Assembly (NCBI GenBank): GCA_946902985.2
Contig: OX336389.2
Span: forward strand, 787,958,979 to 788,022,978
DNA: 64,000 bases
DNA from: Meconema thalassinum
Taxonomy: Eukaryota; Arthropoda; Insecta; Orthoptera; Tettigoniidae
Direction: 5' to 3'
The translations under genes were made by a program, and so were the position numbers. The notes under the pieces were generated by a model that saw only the letters and a list, made by a program, of their open reading frames with translations, searched no databases and was not told the DNA's origin. Position 1 is the stretch's first letter. Each line of letters opens with the position of its first letter. Below are positions 57,206-64,000 of the stretch, one piece after another.

Positions 57206-58049
57206 GAATGTGGTAAGAAGAAACTGCATTCAAGATGGGATTTTAACCTCACATTTCTGGATACTCCTAACACACTCAGAATATGGAGATGATTAGTTAT
57301 TTATATTGAAAGGCACTTGCAGGAAATCAGTACTTTTAATAAAGCTGCACCCAGAAGGACAATTAATTATTGCAGATTCATTCCATCCGACCCTTTAAAC
57401 TTTCAGAATATGACATAGAATAAGATTTTTTCCTTTGGCCCTGGAGTGTAGACTATAAAGTTGCATGACAATCCGTGAGAGCCATTCGGATTCGTTGTGT
57501 GATGAATTGAACACTCGAGAGTTGCAGGAGGTGGACTAGGCCCTGGAATGAATTCTACTAGGCCTCGAGATGATCTCACAATAACCACAAATACATTCCT
57601 AATTGCAGTATAAAATTAATGTAACTTGATCAAAATTCGTGAAATTCCGTATCAATTTTAATGTAACCACGATTTTAAAAGCTTTTTTTTTACGAAAACG
57701 GAGATTGAGGACAATCATCACTAACCCCTTCAACTGCGAAAATCTCGAGGTATTTAGCAGTTTAATTTCACAGAACGCTGGCTGAAAGCCTGCTGCTGTC
57801 TTAGGACCTGTCCTGCCGAAATGTTCAAGTGTACAAATCAGAGATAATATGCACCTACTGAGAGGATGACAATAAAGGTATTTGATGTTGTTGGGTGAGA
57901 ACGAGAATGAGACAGACTTCAAGAGAAATATTTACTTAGGCCTATTAGTACCGACAAACAATGTCCATATCAGGGAGTATTTCATTTCGTATGGGCGCGC
58001 CAAATGTAGGCCTAACAGATCGTCACTAGCAAGGAATGAGAGAGAGAGA
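57206..58049. other. intergenic DNA
   Basis: No gene recognised; ends with a GA-rich simple stretch at 58036-58056. Confidence 0.5.
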
Positions 58050-58225
58050 GAGAAAGATGTTGTTGTGATTCATTCAGGGGCCTTGCGACATCGTGGTCAT
58101 ATAGCCCCGTGTACTTGGGTGTCTATGGAATTTGTTTGATAACCTGTGTTATGACTGTATTAGTGTGTGTAATTGCAATTCAGATGAGGATTAGGAAGGA
58201 GGCAGCCGTGGCCTTAATTCCTTGC
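58050..58225 (-). repeat. SINE 3'-half fragment
   Basis: Third copy of the same body: CGACATCGTGGTCATATAGC on the plus strand, then CCCCGTGTACTT, TTTGATAACCTGTGTTATG and GGCAGCCGTGGCC, in the order seen at 56795-57000. Confidence 0.75.
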
Positions 58226-59029
58226 CTATGTGTGGTGGCTGTTTTAAGGGCTCAACATCTCGTTCAGGTGCTCCTAGTGGCAAGGATGATAATGAAATGC
58301 ATATGAAAATGCTGCCACTTCTTACAAATACCTTACATCCTGAAAGGGCACAAGGGAAATAAAAGACAGTAACAATGCCCTAAAACCTAAAGGTACTTGG
58401 GAAGAAATAGAGGCATGAAAGAGAGGAGAGGGTCCGCCCTAAAGTCAATGGCAAAAGTAAACAAACTCCCAAAGTAGCACCATGTCTACATTCATCTTGC
58501 CTTCTTTAGGGACTGCAGATAACATCAATAAAATGAGGGTATCAGAAAAGAAACGACAAGCATCAATTAAGACTGGAACATTTTTAACACCGTAGGCCTT
58601 GGATACCCTATTGCCGTCGAGGACTGAAGACAGACGTGGCAGAAGAAGAATTCAACGTTTATTCGTAAATACAATGAGAGCTTTTTGAACGCTTAGTTTA
58701 GACAGGGCACTGAGGAAAAAAGAAGCTATATGACCATGTCAAATCAACCAAAACATGGCTATGTAACAATCCACTTTCCAGGGATGGATAGGTTGCTTTT
58801 TCCATTGACTAAAGGGCGGACACTTTCATCACTTATTTATAACCCGCCTTTCATGCCACTACATCTTCCCAGGTAATTCATTCCTCATTCTTCGTGGTTT
58901 GCCGGCATTTTTACTGTCTTTTACTTTCATGCCGGAAAAGCTGACGAAGAAAACAAAATACTTCATTATATATTAAAAAAGAAAGCAAATCCCGTGGCGC
59001 TACAGCTCTTGAAGGCTCTAGGCCTACAA
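58226..59029. other. intergenic DNA
   Basis: No gene or repeat recognised. Confidence 0.5.
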
Positions 59030-59242
59030 CACAACCGCTGCCCAGCCATTTGGCCTGCAGATTATGGGGTGACGCATGCTCAGCGCATCGGGTCCCCTGT
59101 GCCACTCAAGTGTTCTCACGAGGCTAAGTGTACCCCGTTACAGCCCCCACATCAGTTTCTAAAATCCATGACAGAGCCGGGAATCGAACTCAGGACCTCT
59201 TGTTGCGAGGCAGGCGCGCTACCCCAACACCACGGAGCCGGT
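59030..59242 (-). repeat. tRNA-like headed repeat
   Basis: Minus-strand head from 59242: CCGGCTCCGTGGTGTTGGGG, TAGCGCGCC (A-box-like), AGTTCGATTCC (B box, 59180-59190), then CGGCTCTGTCATGG as in the SINEs at 47 kb, then TACACTTAGCCTCGTGAG as in the copy at 57 kb. Confidence 0.7.
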
Positions 59243-62200
59243 AGACTTAATTATACTACGGTAGTCCTAAATAAGAGTTTGTTTATGATTTACATATTTT
59301 CTCGTGCTGTCAGAAGACGATTTCAGGAAAACGTCACTGCTCTTAGAGTTTCAAGTCTTACATCGATTCATAACTTGGTTAATACAGTACATTTATTGCA
59401 ACTGAATGTGTTGGGGGTAAGAAGAGAAGAAGACGACTGACAGAAGAAACTTGGGATGATATTACAGAGTACATGCCCCATGCAAAGTTCATCTAAACAA
59501 TCCCTTCACATCCCTCCAAACAAACAAGAATTCCCTGCACTTCCGTGTGAGGGGTTAGAAAGATTCCTTAGTTAAAGAGGGATGATCATTCCCACCGCCT
59601 CCATGGATCCGTCCCTGTGTTTGATGTACAGAAACATTTGTAGTCACTGCTTTGTAGCATTGGCGTTATTGGCTCATCCATCGGCGTAGCATCACAATGG
59701 GAAGCTGCACAATCGAACATTCGAGGTTTTAATCACGGCGATGGCAGTGGCCACCCCAAGATTTCTCTAATAAATAATTCCAGGTAAATGTTGGGATAGT
59801 ACTGTCCCCGTTTACCCGGATAGTAGGCTGTCAGATATCCGCCCCCTCAATCGGATTGCCAACAATCAATCGCACCAGCTCAGCTACATCAATGAAAATG
59901 GCACTGACAGATACTACCGAGGTTTGAACACAGAAGTTACCAAGAAAAATTATTGTGGAACACACCAAAATAGACGGGGTTTCATACTTACTTTTACTTA
60001 CCTCTTATAAATATCTCGGGGATTGGGTTGACAACAGGATCCTTAAAGTATGCTCTCACAATAACCTTCACCATGACATTTAAAAATGAACTAGACCGAA
60101 GACGAGAACTTTGAACTGAACAAAAGCTTTATTTTCAAATAAAGAGTATGATTTTCACAACTCAACAAAATAAACGTGGCTATCAGTAGCCTATGTCAAT
60201 CTGACTACGTCCTCCTAAAGGACTTGCAAATTTATCAAACAATATGTTAGCTCCCATGAGCTCAAAATAACGTAACATTTTAAAACACATTTGGATTGGA
60301 TGAGGAAGACAGGGTACGACATATATAGAGCATTTGGTTTCTTTTAATAAACATTGCACTTGTATTAATAGGCACAAGGCCGGAGTATCGACCTCACCCG
60401 CTGATAACCAGATGTCTGGCCGGCTGGTCTACTCTTTAACCTGGCTCACACCTGTAAAATGGGGCTCACTCGTCACGCCACACTTGCGTAAGAATTCAGC
60501 TCCTTTTAAAGCTTTAAATGTCTACAAGACAACTCATACATATTGACGCAAATCTTTCAAATGCTTAACTCACATCCCACTGGATTATTTTAACAATCCT
60601 TAAACTTGTTAAGTTATCATCCAAATGTTTAATAAGCATGGTTTAGAGTATAAAACACACTCTTAAATGTTTATAACAAAATCACATAAATTATTTATAA
60701 CAATTAGAAATTGTTTATAATATTGTCGAAGATAATTACCAAAATTTTTAAACACGCCTTTAACATTACTTTCGTTCCACATTATTGTCAAAGATATTTA
60801 CATTTATTATTTACAATATCAACATTTAAATTATTAAAATTATTAATTTAAGAAATACATCGAACCACATGTTTTATCCGGTTGGTAAATTCATAATCGT
60901 GTTTAATATAATCGACCAATGAAGGTTAGTTATACATGTACATGTCACAATCTGGTTTAATAAAGGTTGTAATAATTTTAATTATTTGTGACGGTAATCT
61001 TCATTCAAAATCTTATCTCAAATTCTTTCAAAACTCTTGTTAATTATAACAGTAAATTCACTTGATTAATTTTCAACGAACTATGACAATACACTCTAGC
61101 GGAAAATCCTTCGCTTACAAAATAATGCACAAACTGCATTCAAAATAGCCCAAAATTCATAATATATTAAAATATACGGCATCAAAATCTTCCACAGCAT
61201 TTACAAAAACCTCCCCTAACACAATCTTTATCATTATTAATTACTGTGGGAATCTCCTTCATTTATTTAAGGGCATTATACATCAGCGACTTTCAACATG
61301 TCCGCTGCACTATCGATTATACATTCATAGTTCCACTTAAAAATTCTTATATCAATAATTGTTTCAAAACTGTTGTCATTTAAACTTCGTGGATTTCATT
61401 CATGAATCGAAATGAAATAAAAATTTGCCAATCACAAACAAATTTAATAGTGAATACGCTTATATACGCCTGTCTGGTCTATCAAAATTTAAGATTAACA
61501 TCTTCAAAGAATTGTAGTATAAAAATACTATCATCAAACAAAGTGCGACTAACTGCAAAATAGTCGAATAGAATCCAACTAGACTGGGGAATGCAAACAT
61601 CATTATATAAATCTCTATATGAGAAAAAACCTAACACAAGTTTCACGAATTTAATGCATTCAATAATTCATAATTAAAGTTCATCTTTCACAAAATTGCC
61701 TGTGATGCAATGGTCGTTCATGACTGACGATAAATGTCTGTGTTGCAATCAATTCAAATAACGACTAGTATTTCCAAGATCGTCGACAACGTACTGGATT
61801 TTAACGCTCTAAAATCATTTAAATGTTCTTCCTTCTTGATGATGACAGAAAATTGGTCAAAGTAATTAAACTGGGGTAGAATTAATTTAATAAAGTGACA
61901 CGCTGTCTGAATTTAAATCTGCCATAAAAATCATTAACTTACAGTCAAATCGTGACTACAAAAATAAGCAAATTACTGAAAAATCTAAATATCAGTCTCA
62001 ACTGATTCAAAATCATTTAACTATGCCCATGACATAACAATGTCTTAATAAACGTCGAAAAAGGTATAACTCATCAAGGTGTACTGAGAATAGGAATCTC
62101 AAACAAGAATATCGGGCAAAAATACACGAGGACAAAAATATGGGAAAAATGGTTGCTCAAATATTGCTAAGAAACTCAAATACAATAAACGTTCACGACT

Positions 62201-62272
62201 ACCTTATCTGCCGATTGACGTTCCAGAGGAAAATTCCCCAAAGAAGACTGTTGATGGATCCATTTCACCAAG
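59243..62272. other. long AT-rich intergenic stretch
   Basis: Very AT-rich, especially 60.5-62.1 kb. No coding region longer than about 70 codons and none recognised; no clear tandem repeat. Confidence 0.6.
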
Positions 62273-62434
62273 TTAAAGCTGAGCTCCATCCTCGAAACCA
62301 GAAACAGCACCATCGAAGAATCGAACTGCTTCACGAAGACGAACGACATCCTTCCGGCAATAATCTTCTTTGTGAGTCGGGACAACCCTGACCTCTCTTG
62401 AAAAATCCCTGAAGTTCCAGTTGAAAATCGCCAT
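62273..62434 (-). CDS. short unrecognised reading frame
   Basis: ATG at 62434-62432 to TAA at 62275-62273, 53 codons, open upstream to 62512. Sequence is protein-like in composition (MAIFNWNFRDFSREVRVVPT, then KEDYCRKDVVRLREAVRFFD). Overlapping frames on both strands are also open, so this could be chance or part of an old element. No family recognised. Confidence 0.18.
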   Translation of the reverse strand: MAIFNWNFRDFSREVRVVPTHKEDYCRKDVVRLREAVRFFDGAVSGFEDGAQL

Positions 62435-62532
62435 GAAGTTTTTGTATAAATTTCCGAAGAAATATTCATATTCAGAAAGTATGAAATCATTTCTATTGCT
62501 GTTTGATAGTATTCAGCCTTTAATCACGAAAC

Positions 62533-63200
62533 ATGGGTGTAGATGGTTATTTACCACATGTTCGCTTGTATGGAATAGCAATTAGCGAAGTTCCATGCTG
62601 CTATCTTACTCCGTTGAAATATGTCCCAATTGCATTAAGTCCTTCAGCCTTCCATCTTCTCTTCGGTAATAGTATTAGAAGAACAAACTGCCATATTAGA
62701 CTGCTCCATAATACTGTAGCGTTGTGTCACAAAAGCAATCTGAATTCTCCCTATTTCACTAGCCCTGTCAGCCGTAGCGTAGAGTCTGGCTATACAAAGT
62801 GTTTCTCCTGTGGCGAGAAAATCACTTTTGTCAGTCGTCTAATATTGTCAATAACTTCCAAAATACTTCCTCGAAATTGTTCAGCTTTTCTACAGTCCTT
62901 ACTGTAGCAATGCACAAGAGAATTAGCTTATAGGCGACCGCTAACTGTTCACAGCTAATCTTGTAGAAGTGTTATAAGGGTCGTTTCAACTTCACCTAGA
63001 TTTACTTCACAGTAAACCTGCACTGCTTGTAAGTTCGACTCTCGTTTCATGCAGTGGCTTCGCCACGCGTTACAAAGACGACTTTTTCACTACTAATCTC
63101 ACTCGACGTTTCACTGAAATGACTATTTGAGATCTGACGATAGATTTATAATCTGAGAATGAGGAATGAGCGAATGAGGATCCTCTCTTCTGCGCAAGGC
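62533..63200. other. stretch with no supported gene
   Basis: A 124-codon plus-strand open frame at 62533-62907 has no recognisable domain and mixed composition, so I do not call it coding. Confidence 0.4.
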
Positions 63201-63202
63201 CT

Positions 63203-63210
63203 TTTATGAA
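63203..63210 (-). promoter_or_regulatory. TATA-like element, minus strand
   Basis: CATAAAAG on the minus strand, with initiator-like CTCATTC/CGCTCATTC sequence about 30 bases downstream (63165-63180). Confidence 0.3.
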
Positions 63211-63546
63211 CTTCATGAGGGGCGTATCTATCCCTTCCATCGCGTGTTACTGCGTCATCGCTAGAAGTTCCAACTTCGTCAATACATGACGGATTTTCAT
63301 AATTCAAAAACTGAAAATAAATTTCACCAAAATTCCAGAACAATGCCTCTACTGCAAATGGATTTCCACAATTCTGCATTCCAAAAAGTAATAAAAATAC
63401 CATAGTTTTAGCAATCTCCGTCTTCCTTCAGACTATCGTTCATTGGTTTGAGCCTCCCCTCCAATAGCATAATTTCTTCCTCAGCAGAATTCCACGTTTC
63501 CTGCGACTGCGTCGTACATCTCGGATCCTTCTCGAATAAATGCTGA

Positions 63547-63627
63547 CGTCACTGAGAATCTCAGCTCAAGTAGCCTGCTGGCATAACGTCTGCGTCATCC
63601 GTGCTTACGTCATGACAACCCACGTCA
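63547..63627. promoter_or_regulatory. cluster of CRE-like CGTCA motifs
   Basis: CGTCA occurs at 63547, 63593, 63608 and 63623, one of them within the full palindrome TGACGTCA (63544-63551). Two more lie at 63253 and 63277. CRE/ATF sites have this core. The cluster is 340-420 bp upstream of the minus-strand TATA-like element. Confidence 0.35.
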
Positions 63628-63770
63628 TAACTATGACAGCCATAACTTTCGCTATAATTTCCAAAATAGCCACCTTGGTCTCTATATAATTCAATTACGG
63701 GGGCAGTACCTTATTTCAAATTCCTGGGTCGCTTACGCCAATTTTAGTCACTAATAACTACTATGCATAT

Positions 63771-63840
63771 ACACAAACCACTTCTGCCACAACAATAGTA
63801 TAGGTTATCAGACAAATCCAATACTCACAAAAGTACAGGG
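63771..63840 (+). repeat. SINE 3'-end fragment
   Basis: Plus-strand ATAGGTTATCAGACAAATCC, CACTCACAAAAGTA-like and GGGG sequence matches the 3' part of the SINE at 56795-57205 in opposite orientation. Confidence 0.6.
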
Positions 63841-64000
63841 GACGTATTACTCATGAAGTCCCCATTAGTTACGTGTAGCAACATCAATAGTTTATAGCTC
63901 CTTTCTTCTATAGATTTTATTATTTCCCATTTCAGCTGTTGACTACTTGACTTCCTAGATCCACACTTCCCGTACGGTTGTGTGAATGGCGGAAGGGGGG

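Noticed and set aside
57035..57292. Plus-strand frames reading VGIEPTSAQFSLTRPSV and similar peptides
   Set aside because: These are translations of SINE sequence, a common source of false protein models.
58228..58250. Right terminal repeat of the Harbinger element (GTGTGGTGGCTG)
   Set aside because: Only about 10 bases match the left end, it lies within SINE-flanking sequence, and it is 4 kb beyond the last transposase exon.

Overview
The window looks like repeat-dense nuclear DNA from an arthropod with a large genome, most likely an insect. The evidence is a BEL/Pao element, two Ty3/Gypsy-type LTR elements, a PIF/Harbinger element with a MADF-BESS accessory gene, CR1-like and RTE/Jockey-like non-LTR fragments, and tRNA-headed SINEs. 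The SINEs resemble, from memory, repeats of orthopteroid insects. The species cannot be fixed from the sequence. No complete conserved host gene was found.

Layout. 1-1322: reverse-strand RT domain of a 5'-truncated non-LTR element. 1323-4471: no recognisable gene, but short hairpin repeats near 3.6-3.8 kb. 4472-16930: decayed Ty3/Gypsy-type element A with duplicated 1.73 kb flanks about 5-6% diverged, a coiled-coil gag, PR, RT-RNase H and integrase, all broken. 16931-18423: unique-looking DNA holding a possible reverse-strand gene with a TATA box, initiator and three short GT-AG introns. 18424-18699: CR1-like RT tail. 18705-46404: BEL/Pao element with 2.9 kb LTRs and a 5-bp target duplication (CCTAC). 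Its 3' LTR is split by a young Gypsy element at 29270-43672, which has two 894-bp LTRs with 3 differences and a 4-bp target duplication (ATAT). 46405-48488: flanking repeats and two SINEs in opposite orientation. 48489-54290: remnant PIF/Harbinger element with a split MADF-BESS gene and the last exon of the transposase; an older, truncated BEL copy lies in the first MADF intron. 54291-64000: AT-rich DNA with several SINE copies and two weak promoter-like sites.

Nesting order read from the junctions: CR1-like fragment, then BEL into it, then Gypsy into the BEL 3' LTR. In a separate lineage, a related BEL copy entered the Harbinger gene.

The young Gypsy element is the most unusual coding unit. 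Between gag and protease it carries an OTU-type cysteine protease domain. Despite its near-identical LTRs, its reading frame is broken at several points, including a 23-bp tandem duplication between OTU and protease. About 6 kb of non-coding DNA with tandem repeats lies between pol and the 3' LTR. The strongest candidate for something undescribed that is not a transposon is the spliced unit at 17218-17924.
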